Origin: Owenia fusiformis
Taxonomy: Eukaryota; Annelida; Polychaeta; Sabellida; Oweniidae
NCBI GenBank assembly: GCA_903813345.2
Contig: CAIIXF020000007.1
Coordinates: 29,683,564-29,747,563 of the forward strand
DNA length: 64,000 bases
Direction: 5' to 3'
In this document: one piece after another, positions 31,003 to 45,100 of the stretch
How positions within the stretch are numbered: position 1 is the first letter of the stretch
How the letters are laid out: every line of letters begins with the position of its first letter
Translations under genes and position numbers: made by a program
Notes under the pieces: generated by a model
The model's database searches: none
The model's input: the letters and a program-made list of their open reading frames with translations, nothing else
Told to the model about the DNA's origin: nothing

Positions 31003-34000
31003 CTTTATCTGTTCTTAGACACACAGCTTATATCAAGTCGATGCTTTTAGTCCAACCAATTCAGAAATGGAAGAAATATTTGATGTTTTCAAAACAAAAT
31101 TTTGTTTTCTATTTTCGTTTTTCCTCCAAAATGGCGATCTGACCTAACAGCACCCGGAAGTTATGAAGAATAAAATTCTTTTTAGTGATTGTTTCAGTAA
31201 TCTGTATGATACGCAAAATACTATTTGAAACATTCCTTAATCACTTTATAAATGTTAGAATGTAAAGATGTTGGATAATCCTGCAAATTTAGTATTGTGT
31301 GTAGCGGATTAATTTATTCGAACTACTTTATGAATCGACTGATAGGTGGCAGCACACCTCTTTCAGTAGCAAAGGTCCATTACTTTCAGCTCAATGTTCT
31401 GAATGGGAACACTCTTCTTGGTAACAAAAGTGATATGTAAAAACACACTGGTGAAATTAGAATCTATCAAGGGGGTGCCCACATTTTAAATCAGAAAAAC
31501 ATGATTGCGCGGAAAAATATTTTGGGCCACTAAATCCAAATATTGGCCAAGTAATGCACAAAACTAATAGAGGTCCATAATGCAAGGAATGCATGAGTAG
31601 TATATATGGGCCCTTAGAAAGGTATATTGTATATCCATAGGGATATTCCCTGTGTCCAAAACCTCACAATGCACAACCCCTATGTAATAATAATTAACAT
31701 GATAGCTGCAACTCTCTTTTTCCTTATTCTTATGTTCAAATCTCGCTTTTTGCAATTATCAGATTGAGCAAGAAAAGTAAGACAAGTATTTTGATGGATA
31801 TTGTAGTAAAATGCTCTAAAATGAAAATAAATTCTTTATCTTTTATCTTTGTACATAGAGTGGGGGGGGGGGGGGGGGGTTGTTTACTATCTGTGGTTCC
31901 ATGTCTCAATAACTCATCATGACCTATTTTGTTGCGCTTCATCATTGCAGTATTGGATTGCCTCTTTACTGATAAGTCTGGAGCATTCCTCACCTACGTT
32001 TATTTGATCAGTCACAATCATTTAAAGAGGCTCTATGCCATAGGATAGCACAATCAAGACCCCTCTGGACTTTTTTGCATATTGAGTTTCACCATATATA
32101 TACCCATCTACCTACTAAAGAAGAAGTCCCAAATCCCCCTCTTTCAGTGTTAATTTAACGATTGTGCTGGCTGATCTAATTATTTTCGAAGAAATTAATT
32201 CAATCTGAAGTTTGAATATACCGGGAAAGTCCTCCTGTTATCTGATTGGTCGTTGAATTTGTTTATCATAAACCTGATTGGCTGCTGGTTCAAGGCGCTT
32301 GTGTGACTCAATGGGGATTCCCCTTGCTAGACGAGGAATTGATTGTGTTTAATTCTGGAGTTTGGTTGTTCTGTTGATTATTTCCGATATTTCGACAATA
32401 ATATACCCAAAAGTTATTCTCAAGATATATCCATGGTATGTGAGATATTATATGAGCAATAACAATAGGACATCATTGATTGTCTGGGGGAGAAACCCTT
32501 CAAACAGTTTTTATCTTATAAGACAAATCTAATAAGACCAATGCTTCAATTTATTTTTTTATTGTTGTTATAATAATATCAATCATATACAGATAAAATA
32601 GAGATTTCAAATATAATACAACAAGGCTATAATAACCAAGAGACCAGCTTACAAAATTGTTCATATATATATTATCCTACATGTACATGATTATACATAA
32701 TGTACACAATATACATCGAATATATACATGTATTGATTATTTCTGTTATTAATAACAATGCCATCTATGTGCAGGTAAGGGGTTATCTCAATGTTTTGTT
32801 CTGATTTTACACATGTTTAACTCTATTAATGAAACAAACATCTTAAAAGTTTTTTTTTTTTTATAAAAATTGAATTCACCATATTATTTGTTAAAAACAG
32901 CTTTTTATCACACATTTTAGTTCTAAGTAGAACATAGTGCAAAACATGAGACTTACAAGTCACACAACTAATGTAAACTGTTTATGTAAGGAAATATTTG
33001 TGTTAATACTATAGTTCACGTTGCACTTCCATTGTACAGATATCTTCAAGGAGGGTAGGCCCCCATGATGCCCCTAATATTTGTCAGAGGAGGCTAAAGG
33101 AGGTTCACATTCTTAGCATCGAAATTACTTCTACAACTATTTTGAGAACTACTTCATGATCATTACTCTAGGATTTAAAGATACTAATGGAAACTTATAT
33201 GCCAAATAGACTTTACCATGCCCCATAACAGTTGTCCACTGTGTCCAGTATTTGAACTTTTCACATCATCCATGCATATGCTGATTTGCTAGATGTATAA
33301 AATACTAGCACTTTCGTTTGCTGCGATATCATATTTCATATCAATGGATGCAGTTATGCTACAGAAATCCATGTTAACATAGATGCTGTTATCAAGTTAT
33401 GGGGCTTTATATTTATAGTCAACATACATGCTTCACAAATTACGCATTATTTAAGTACAACTTTTCACATCAAACATTTATTATATCGATGCACATTTCT
33501 TAATTATTCAATGTACATGTTACAACTTTTAAAATGAACAACATAATCTATATAGAAATTGCATAATATATTAATAATAATAATTATTCTCATATTCTGT
33601 GTTGAATATCACATAATTTGCATATAATATAACAAGGTCAATACATTCGATGTACTTAGTGAAACAGTAACATAAATCTCAATATACTATCTAGCATTGC
33701 ACCAGTCTCGTTAACTGTTAACTAAAGGCCTACACTACATTATCCACTTGTATAACCAGGATAAAGGCATCTGAACTTTCTTGCACCCAGTTGAAAATCT
33801 ACTTGCGACCAGTTAAGAAATCTACTTGCAACTAGCTGAGAATTTGGAAAATCCCAAGAATTAGAAGTAAATAATCAGACTTTCATTTCTCATATGACTA
33901 AACAAGATAGCGCCATCTTTATCCCATGCAAGACAGTGCTATCTTTCATCCTAAAAAGTCACACATGGAAGATGAGTTGCACATGCAGACATGGGTGTTG

Positions 34001-34453
34001 AATGGATGATCTTGCACATGTACTCATATGAGAACCTCTATATCTAAAATTGAAAAATGGAATTTTATACCCAGTTTAGATAAAGCCCTGATAACACTAG
34101 GCAAATACAGTATTATGTGTTGATTGGACACAATGATTAATTGATACAGTTAAGGTCAAGAATTCATGCTTTTAATACAAAGATCATATCCTTCTCGTAA
34201 GTCTGGCAAACGCTTCATTATATAAGAGGTCAAAAATAGCAAGTGTATTCATTTGAGAAAACAGAGTTTTTACTTGGTTCATACAACATTTTACATTGTT
34301 TGAATAAGTCTAAATGCAACCAATGATACCCCTGTCAACATAATTCTTCAAATAAACTATGGTCTCGGTGAAGGATCCCTAGTACTTACAGACACAATAT
34401 TCATAATCAACTATGAAACACATTTGATATTAAAATTGCTAAATGTTAATTAG

Positions 34454-34862
34454 GGGAGGCATCAAAAGTTTGATGTCGAATCGGAAACTAAATAAATGTA
34501 GTTTTGACTTTGACCCCCCTCCCCCCAAAGCTAAATACCAAAAGTTGACTGCAGACTTCCAGTTTGAGAATTTGAAAAATCATTTCTAAAAACCATCTCG
34601 TTTTTTATTAATTCCTATCGTAATTTGCAGCTTTTAACAACTATTGATAGAATAGAATCCATTGGAATGATCTCGATGAACGAAGAAATTATCAGGTAAA
34701 AATGTTTATTTTTAAACCATTCAAAGGCATTCTGAGTCAAAATTGCCAAAAAATTGAAATGTTGAAATTTGTTGGATAGCAAACGAAAATGGCTTGGATC
34801 CCCCTCCCCCTTAACTAGATTTATATAGTTTTCAAACCGACATTGAACTTTTGATGCCTCCC
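34454..34862. mobile_element. 409-bp MITE with GGGAGGCATCAAAAGTT ends
   Basis: GGGAGGCATCAAAAGTTTGA is mirrored at the right by AACTTTTGATGCCTCCC. The arms continue with diverged matches including C-rich blocks (cccccctcccccc and ccccctccccc) that read in the same orientation and so break the palindrome. Flanks are AT-rich (taatta/attaaa). Noncoding. Confidence 0.7.
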
Positions 34863-35480
34863 ATTAAATTCATTGGAAATCAGTTTATTCAACAACTTAT
34901 CAAAATAAAAATAAAATGTTCCCCCTTAGAACTCAAAGAGTTCATTAGAATATTGGTTTGAGCTTTGGTATTTTGACAAAATCATAATTTTCTATTATCT
35001 AATATTAATTTCTGAATAATTTTTGGCATATTTTGTTCTACACTATAATTAACTAAGAAAGAAAATTTTTGGAATGTATGAAGAATCACAACAAATGCAA
35101 AACACTCAAATATCACTGAGTGACTTACATCATTCCTAACATAATATTTTGAACTATATGTGTCTTCAGCAATAAATACTATTTGCTACCAATGTGTACA
35201 TTAATACATACTATAATGGTTGAACATTTCATGAGCATATTGGATTTCACTTGAATTATAATATATAGCCAATGTATATAATATACTGTTAGTGTAGGTG
35301 CAATTCATGACATGGTTCATTGCTTAAAGCCCTTAGTGTCTTGTGGCACCATACCCCATTACTGCAAGTATTATCTTAACTACAGCTGAGCTACATGTAT
35401 AACATATGATGAACCAAAGCTGTGCAATTGTGAAGTAACATAGTGTTGCAACATTGTGGTGTATCATAAGTAGTACAATG

Positions 35481-35680
35481 CAAGGGTTGATCCAAAAGTT
35501 CCGAACCATTTGCTCAAAAAATCTCATGTTGCTATGGTAACCAGACACCCATGTTGCTGGTCAAATTTAATGCAAAATAAAACTACTATATATGGGGTGG
35601 TTGTGGCCAAATATGAACAATATTCATTAAGTATTAAGATTTTTAGAGCAAACTACTCGGAACTTATGGATCAACCCTCG
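35481..35680. mobile_element. 200-bp mariner-type MITE
   Basis: The right end is GGATCAACCCTCG followed by TA; the left end CAAGGGTTGATCCAAAAGTT has one changed base near its tip. Inner arms pair as 'ttccga' with 'tcggaa'. No transposase. The CGAGGG terminus is shared with the mariner relic at 36621-37653. Confidence 0.7.
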
Positions 35681-36116
35681 TATAAGCCAAAGATAAGATC
35701 TAAAGATCATAGAGCATAGTTTGACACCGACATTGATATCCCTCCTGATCTGGCATAACCTGAAGTCTTTAGAATATACTGCTCGTAGTCTCCAGCATTG
35801 AGAGGGTTAATTGTTTTTCAGTCCGATGGTGAGGTTTGGATCACATACACATACACTCATTCAGTTAATGTTGAAATTATATATTCAACTCCATTCAACA
35901 TCCATGACCAATAGCTCTTGTCATAGTATGAAGGTACACCATACAGATATGGGCCGTTTAACCCTGTGTTATTTCAGAGACATGTTACTTGTTACATAGC
36001 CTGCTATAAAAGCCCATTATTGCCACCTAATATGTGACATCGTATTAGTGACATCATATTAGTGACATATCCCGTACACTGCTAGAGGCTTGATCCCTAG
36101 GTTGTTATGACTAGCT

Positions 36117-39100
36117 CTATCGCGCAGGGGGAGGTGGCGGGGCCTGTCTCTGCCTTTGATTACCTGAAACATGAGCAAAAATAAAATTAACATTTAGGCC
36201 TTTTTAGGAAATTAAAACAATGATTCTACGGCAAGTGTTAGTAAAAATGCAAATACACAAGGCTTGGAGATTCTGGAAGTATTATTTTCAAGATGAACTG
36301 AACATTTTATTTAATTTAGGAACTACTTTTGAGATATTGGAAAGAGTAATTCAACTTACCAGCAGCAATAATAACAGATCTCCAATAAAAGATTTTTTTC
36401 AAATGACGAGGGTTTGGGATTTGGGGGATTGAATACTAGTTAGGCCTACTTCTTTTTATTCAAATCATGCTTTTAAAAACTATGTTTTAACTCTAAATGA
36501 AAATTATAATTTTGGAGAACTAAGGTTGTGCATAGGTAAGAATTGAAATCATGCAAAATTGTATCCCAATACCCTCCTACTAAAGTATTCCACCATTATG
36601 AATGTCATGTTATATACATACGAGGGGTGATCAGGAATTTCTGGACTGTTGGCTCTATTTTTGCCATTTTTTATCCTTTTTTGATGATTTTCTCACATAA
36701 TATAACCCAAATATATAGGATCACACCATGAAGATTTCACTGTTCTATGACATCATTATTCTTTTATTATTGTTACAAATTAAGTAACAAATTTGAAAAA
36801 TCAACAGTAGTTTTATATGATGTTGGGACACTGTATTCATCGCTGAAAATGTCATATACTGTAATAGGTTCGGTTGTATTATATCATGAAGTATATTCAT
36901 TAATGTTCATAGTAACTGTCACTATTCTTCCATCAATTCTAATCTTTCAAAGTAGTTACATACAAGCATTTTGTAAGCATTTGTTATGCCTTTTCACCAA
37001 GTCCTGAAAGGCGTGATACAGACTGTCTGACTCTTTGCCTACAAAATGTGATTGTTTCCATCGGTTGTGGCCGTCTACCACACGCATCGTATCCCCCAGA
37101 ATTAGCTTGGTGTGATTTCTATCTTTTCCCAACAGTGAAGAACAAATTATGAGGTATCCACTTTGAGGACATTAATGAGATCATTCAGAAATTCGCACAC
37201 CAATTGTTACAAAGTAGGCAAAGACAGTCTGTATCAAGTCTTTCAGGAGTGGGTGAAAAGGCATAACAAATGCTAACAAAGTGCTGGTAACTTCTTTGAA
37301 GGATTAGAATTGATGGAAGAACAATAATAGTTACTATGAACATTAATGAATATACTTATATTGAAATAATACAACCTATACAGTATGTCACATATTCAGC
37401 AATGAATACAGTGTCTTAACATCATATAAAATTACTGTAGATTTTTCAAATTTGATATTTTTCCGAGCTCCACCTTGTCGCGTCACCAGTTACCATGGTA
37501 ACAAAAATAATAGGATAAAGATGTCATAGAACAATGAAATCTTCATGGTGTGATCCTATATATTTGGGTTATATTGTGTGAAAAAATCACTAAGAAAGGA
37601 TAAAAAATGGCAAAAATAGAGCCAACAGTCCAGAAATTCCTGATCACCCCTCGTAAAGTCATAATTTATGTTATGATCGAGGGGAAATGAAATCCTTTTA
37701 AGAACAAAATTCACTAAATTAAAAACAATAATAGTTTCCATTATACCATTATTTCCCACTGTTATATCATATTAATTTCAAATATCATTCAAAAATAAGG
37801 CTTTTATTCACATCACCAGAAAAAATAACAACAGTTCAATCATTTCAGGATTAAATATGATTTTCATCCTTCAGGAAATAAGTATTTTTCAAAATAAGAA
37901 CCATATTCAATCCATCTTATAATTTAATCATACTGTATATAGTTTAGGTGAACAATGCCTATATTCAGCTACATGTACTTGTGCATTGTCCATTCTTTAA
38001 ATATAGAGTATATATATACTACAATTGTATAGAAGAACACTCAATATCAACATAAGTCTCCCTCGGTCTTTACATGTATTAAGATTTAAAATTGTGTATT
38101 GAATATATATCCAAATGAGTTCAGTGAATAGATTAAGATGAACAGATTAAGGTAAATCTGAGCCAACAAAAATGACGTTACTCTGATTGTAGATTTTGCA
38201 TAAAATAAAGATAAATGGCACAATATGAGAAAGAATTGAGATGGCATAGACTGAGATGACATATGATTAAGAAGGAAAAATGTCGATGACATAAAAATTG
38301 AAGTAAAATTGAACTGCAGTGAAATAAAAAAAGTTAGCAATGACAGAAAACTTTAAAGAAAGATGGAGATAAGCTTATGTTGACACTGATTGCTATGTGC
38401 CTAGTAGCACCCCTTTACTAAATTGTCACTCTGATCATGCATCTATAATATCCTACTAAATCTGTCTGAAACATTCTTGAATGGAACAATTCATTTCCAA
38501 ACATTAATTTAGTTAATACCTTTAGTCACATTTACTGCGATTCATCGGCCGGCGCCTGGGCGATTGAGTATTTTGTTCCAAACTGAATACAATTATAAAC
38601 AAAAAACACTCAATCAGCCGGGCGCCGGCCGATGAATTGGAGCAAATGTGACCCAAGCATTACTGAATGTCTGCTTGCTTTAAAAACGACCAATTCTTGT
38701 TTGTGTCACAGAACACGACCTGTGACAATTTATAAAGGTGTGTGCTACTAGTTAAACACAAAGGATTTACCCGTACCTTGGTTCTTGGGGTTCTTGCTAG
38801 GGTAAGACTTAGGGTAAGTTTGAAAGGGAAGAGGGGAGGGGAAGTCTTCAACTCCACGGAAAGTGAAATTCGATTCAAAATCTGAAAAGAAAAATGTACA
38901 AATAAGTAATGAATTCATAGAATAAACAGTAAGGATTTTTGTAAAATGTAAACACATAAATATGCATTGTTTTTATTTGAATTTCAATGAAAAAAAGTGA
39001 AAAAATAAAACATAACGTGTCAGAACAGCAACGTCACAGGTACAAGGAATTAATACACTAAATTTTGATAAAATATGGGAATGTAAGATAATTATGTTAG

Positions 39101-42100
39101 TTTGTGGTCATTTAGTTAGTATCAGTAAAACTAACAAGTTACATACCTTTTGGTTGATTTGTCCTACCAGGTGACCCATATGACCCTGATTGCCTGTTAG
39201 GAGGGGGTGGGGGTGGGAGAGAATTTCGACTGGGGGGTGGGGGAGGAGGTTGTGAATTAAATTGATGTGGGGGAGGGGGTGGGGGTAAGGCTGACCCAGC
39301 AGCCGATCTAGGGGGAGGAGGGGGTCTGTTACTGGGGGGCCCAGAGGGCCTGGCTGGGAGAGGTCGGGATGGTGGACCCCGTGTTGGAGGGGGTGGAGGA
39401 CCACCAGTATTTCTGACAGGGGGAGGGGGTGGTTTAGCTGCATGGGCTGGGGATGATGCTGGGGGAACTGCAGGAAGTGGTCGTTTCTGTACATCTGCAG
39501 GAGGCTGCCTTCCTGGTGACACTGGCCCGTTGTGAATCCCGCTAGGTGGTCGACTAGGTGGCGGGGGTGGTTTGGCTTGTCTTGGCTTATCATCTGTTGG
39601 TTTGTTGACAGGGGGTGGAGGTGGTTTACTACCCCCTCCACTTGGTGGTTTATCTGGCAATGATGGAGCTTGGTTAAATTGTCCTAATCTACTAGCAACT
39701 GCGCCACTTTTGGGCAGAGAGTTCCCTGACCTAGGGCGACTATTGCTAGGGTCACTATCTATACTGCGTCTATTAATATGTGGTTGAGCACTTGATGGTT
39801 TAGAATTTTGTAAAGGAGGGGGTGGGGCACCTCCAAAGTTCCTTCCATTACTATTAGGCTTAGGGGCATCACCACCATACTTAGGTTTATTGGTAGCCTT
39901 AGGCACAGGGGGAGCACCACCAAAATTTGGTTTATTATTTGCACTCGGGGGTGGTGGGGGTGCACCCCCAAACTGAGGCCTAGTCCTGGAGTTATCATTA
40001 CTACCACTACTTATAGTGTCTTTGTTATTATTATTATTGCCCCATGCTGGCTTAGGAGCACCAAAGTTTGTAGGTTTTGCATTGCTTGAGGGGGGTGGAG
40101 GCGGAGCCCCCCCAGAAGGTTTGTTTGCAGAGTAGCCATTGCTAGCAGGTTTGCCCGGGGGTTTCATTGCTGGAGCACCACCACCAACGCCTGTAATACA
40201 TGATACACACACATACTCAGGGACTTTCTCAAGACAACTTTACGACTAAAATCACTACTTCCTTATGAATGAAGTATAGCATGTAGATTAGCATTTGAGT
40301 GATCTTATTATGTTCCAATTCTCACATTGCTACTAAATATAAATGAAGTCAAGTATGAATTGATGTGCTAGGTCACGAAAATGCAAATCAAAAATTCTCC
40401 ATATTTTATTAAAATTCCCTGCTAGCTCTATAAATTGTCAGAAAAATAGATCAGCTAAATGAGTTAATATTTCGCTCTTTGAGAAAATCCCTTGTGAGTG
40501 ACAAAAGGTAAAGGTCTACATAAATTATTTTATGAATCAATTATATTAAAACAACTGAATTTATATTAGAGGGAGAGAAGACAACATCCTGAATTACATT
40601 ATTCCAGTCTTCACTAAGGGAAGGGGTCAAAATATCAATGTTCTTTTTTGAAAGTCAAACAGAGGCTGAAGTCTCCCCTTCCCTGATTGATATACTTATC
40701 AACACTTACTGAATTTATTAAGTTAATGAGAATTGACACATTGTGGTATTAAATAGCTCCTAGAAAGACTGGAATAATGCAACAATGATCCAGGATATTT
40801 AATAATATATTTGGGAATATGAACATTTGTGAGGAAACATATACAAATATCATGTAACACAGGGGGAAATGATGACATTCAATTTGACATTCAATTTGAT
40901 TGATTGGTAAAAATACTTAATATGATCGACATTATTCTATATGACTGTCATACAACTAAATACATAAGCTAGGCCAGCTATCCTTATCATATATTTTCAA
41001 GCATAATATTTACACTAACCCAAAGGTCCTTAAAATATAGCAGGAAGTTTCTATTCTTTGGCAGTAGTGTTAAAGAGAGTGATAATCAATCCCATGATGC
41101 AACATACAAATGTATCATGGGATTGACATTCCTACCCTCTAAGTACTTTTAATCATAAACATTTTTTTTAAATCATTAAGTTAATCTAATCTAATCAGAT
41201 ACTAAATAAGTACCTGTAATCTGATATGAATTTTCTTTATATTTAGATCATGAATGTGTATGACGTAATAAGTTAAGTAATTAAGACTCAGACTATAAAT
41301 GCATACATGAACGTAATATTGTGAGATTGTTAATGAAATTATTCAAATATTTCAACCGTTTGTTCTGTTAATCTTACCTGCTCCTCTCTGACCTGCAGGG
41401 CGGAGTTTAGGCATTCCTCCAGCAAACAGCCCCCCTAAACCAATAGGACCCCCTCCCCCTCCGCCTGAGGGTGGGTCAGCACCACCTCCACCACGTCCTG
41501 GAGGTGAACTAGTTTTTGCTGAAACATAAACCATAGTATTATAACTTATTAATATGCTTGACTTATCCATTTTTAAAACTTACTTTCAAGATGAATATAT
41601 TCAATAACATAAACCATAGTGTTAAGATCAGTGCTATAATATCAATGGGTTTCTTTCATGAAGTCTAATACTTAATTGATTTTATACAAAGTGGTTGGTT
41701 GAAAGAATTTACTTTAATTAATTCTACAGAAAATGTGAGTAATGTTTATTAAAACTTTACTTTGTCAGTAAACACCTACATTTTGGTATTCTATATGTAA
41801 TTCAAGAAAAGTAACATTGTATTTTTGTCAGATAAGTTAAACATAGAGAAGCAGAGCATAATTTTCCATAGCACGAGTGCTACTTATGCAAGTGTATGCA
41901 CACACAGAAGATGACGAACACTTAACAACACAAGACAATACAATTCATATTACACAGAAAACTCTATGTACAACAATCATTTCAAGACATACTAATATGC
42001 AAAATAACATCTGAAAAGAAACAAAACAGCCCTAGAAACCCAAAATATAACTTTTCATGAAAACAATACCGTCATATTACAGATCATCTAGGTTCATGAT

Positions 42101-45100
42101 ATTATCAAGGGTGTGGGGGAAATAGGCCACTAATGACAACGATAAAAGCATTATACAGCACTGTAAAAAGAAAATGTAAGTTATTAGTAGTAATGTGCTG
42201 AAATTTACACAGATGGAGAAGTGCAGATGAATACTTAGCAAAACACGAGGTCACGGTGACAATAACATGACAGAAAGGAAACCCAAACATATTCTGTAAA
42301 CTTGCAGCTATTCAGTTTTATCAAAACATAACATTTGAGAGGTTCTGAAGAAATGTGTTTTGCCAAATTGTTTCAACTGATATTGTGAGGATGAAATACA
42401 TTCACATATGTTTTGTTCATATTCATTTACATACGTTCTGTCCATATACCTTTACATATGTTTTGTCCATATACATTCACATGTGTTCTGTTCATATACA
42501 TTCACATATGTTCTGTTCATAAAAAAACAGAACATATTAGTTGTACACAAAGATGTACAAATAATTAAAGTTAAGAGCATTATTGCAAACTAACTCATTT
42601 TTATAAAAAGTGGGGTCAGTAATATTGACAGTCAATGATAAGTAAATGTAGTATGATACATGATACATGGAGATATGAGACAATATGTATTTGAATCTTC
42701 ACATTCAGTTCACCTGCACATTGAACCATAAACACCATCATCTCAAGTTAATACCATCTTGTCTTGGTTATTTCTATGCTAAACCAATGAGTCATTGTTG
42801 AATAGCTTTCAATTTCATTCAATAAAATCAGAAAACATATCGAAGTTCTCAAAACAGAAAAATATTATTGTTGTTCCAAGATGTACCCAAGACATGAGGT
42901 TAAATACTTTATACAACATACACTTGAAATGATGGTTTTTATAAAAAAAATCACTCCCAACTAAGACTGACTCCACATTTCATGTAAATATCTTACACAC
43001 AGTACAGTATATTTCAAAGTTGTCTTATTTGGAAGTTTCAATACTCAAACAATATTATACATGGTGGTAAAAGATGTAACAGAGAATTATTAAATGAATA
43101 TAGTTTTATTGTACTAGCCTCATATATGCAAAATTGCAAAAAGCAAAATGTGTTATGAACATAAACAAATTATCTATTACCACCATGCTGTCTTTAGGCT
43201 TTGGAAATAAAACATTACATAAATTGCATTAACTAGACATGTAGTTCATTCCATGCGACTGTACCCCCATTGGCTGCTTCATTCCATGTGTCTGTTCCCC
43301 CATTAGAAGCAGACTCAGCAGAACCACCTGTAAGCCTTGAGTCCCATGTAGCTGCATTGGCATCAGAATCATGATCTTTGTCATCATCCCAATCAGCGTC
43401 TCTATCAGAGTGATCTGACTCAGAATCTGAAAGTATCCTCTGCTGTTTCTTGAACACTTGGTGCTGTTCAAGCTCAGGCTGTTCTTTAGTTTCATGCTGT
43501 TGAAGGATTGTTCCACATTCAGTTGGTATTTCATTCTGTTCATTAGATGATTCTTGCCTAGTTTTTAATTCTTCACATTCTGCGGAGATTTTGTGAATAT
43601 CTTGTTTGGGTTTGGTGATTCTTGGCTGAGATAGCTTTGATTTACTAAGATCCCTGGGTGGTTTCTGTGGTGGTAGTTTGGGTCTTGGCCTGGGGGAAAT
43701 TGGTGGCTTTTTAACAGGGGACTCCAAATGTTGTACTTGTTCTTTCACACATACATTCGGATCTTCATAGACCAAAGTTTCGGGTGGACACTCATCTTGA
43801 GTTACAAGTGGGGGATCTACTGATGTGTTATTCTCAGTGTTTTTATCCAAGTTTTTAATCTGGTCCTTCACACACACATTGGTATCTTCATTAACCAAAG
43901 TTTTGGTTGTATTCTCATTCAGAGATTCCTTTACAAACGAGGGATCAACATAAGTTTTATTGACAGTGTTTTTATCAAGGTATTGAACCTGCTCTTTTAC
44001 ACATACATTGGGATCTTCATAAACCAAACCTTTGGTCGGTGTCTCTAATCCAGAAGGGGCATCAAGAAATACTTTATTGTCCGAGTTTCTGTCCAGAGAG
44101 TTTATTTTTTGAAGGTGTTGCCTAACTGATACATTAGGTTCCTCATATACTGAACTATTTGTAGTGTGCTGAATTTCAACAAATTGTATATCTGATTTCT
44201 TAATTGGAGATTTTGGCGATATAAAGGGTTTCTTTGGCGCTACATCTTTTGGAGATGTTTTACTCCATTTCGTTTTGAGTTTTGGTGATTTAACAGGACT
44301 TTGCTGCAAATCAATATTATTTACAGCTTGCTTTTCTGGAGATTTTTTTGTCATTGCCCAAGTCCACTTTGACTGTGTTTTAGGAGACATCACTGGACTT
44401 GTGACATCATCAGATTTATCAACGCTAGGTGAGGTTTGCTTTGCCATTGACCAACTCCATTTTGACTTCTGTTTTGGGGACTTAATATTACTTTGACGCT
44501 GTTCAGAATCTTCAATAGTGTCATTATCTGAAAAGGGAGACCCATTTGATGGTGGCAAACTTGACCATTTATTCTTCATCTTTGGTGAGCTGAAAAAACT
44601 AACTGGACTTCGTTCAGAATCATTTGTATCTTTTGACATTGAAAAACTCCATTTTTTCTTCAATTTTGGAGATCTTGCAGGACTTAAAGGTTGTTCAGTT
44701 TTAGAAGTGTTTTTATTCTCACTCATCCAATCCCATTTCATCTTGTATTTTGGCGACATCTTTGGAGATTCATGCCGTTTTACTTGCTCCTTCACTGTGT
44801 TACCCTGTTCTGGTTGATTAGTTATACCCTGGTGTTGTTTAATTTGTTGTTTAACTGTAGGTACAGATTGCTGTTCTAATTCATGTTTTATAGGCTGATT
44901 GAATTGTTTTACTTGATGTTTTACACTTGGAGGGGACTGACCCATAGTTTGTCCCTTAACAGGTGTCTCATGCTGTTTTACTTGATGTTTTACACTTGGA
45001 GGGGGATGAGCCATACGTTTAATTGGTATCTCATGTTTCTTCACTTGCTGCTTTACATTTGGAGAGACCTGACCCTTGGTTTGTTCCTTAATTGGTGTCT

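Larger units (their letters stand above)
31003..36116. other. Intergenic region between PTTG1IP and the WIP gene
   Basis: Holds the PTTG1IP 5' flank (no TATA box seen; a YY1-like 'aaaatggcgatc' at about 31127). It also holds an 18-base G run at 31862-31879 and two MITEs listed separately. The rest is AT-rich sequence without recognised genes. The part near 36116 is probably 3' UTR of the WIP gene on the minus strand. Confidence 0.5.

Noticed and set aside
39108-39787. ORFs of 71-177 aa on both strands over the Pro-rich exon
   Set aside because: Shadows of the WIP proline-rich exon; low-complexity C/G-rich codons leave other frames open.
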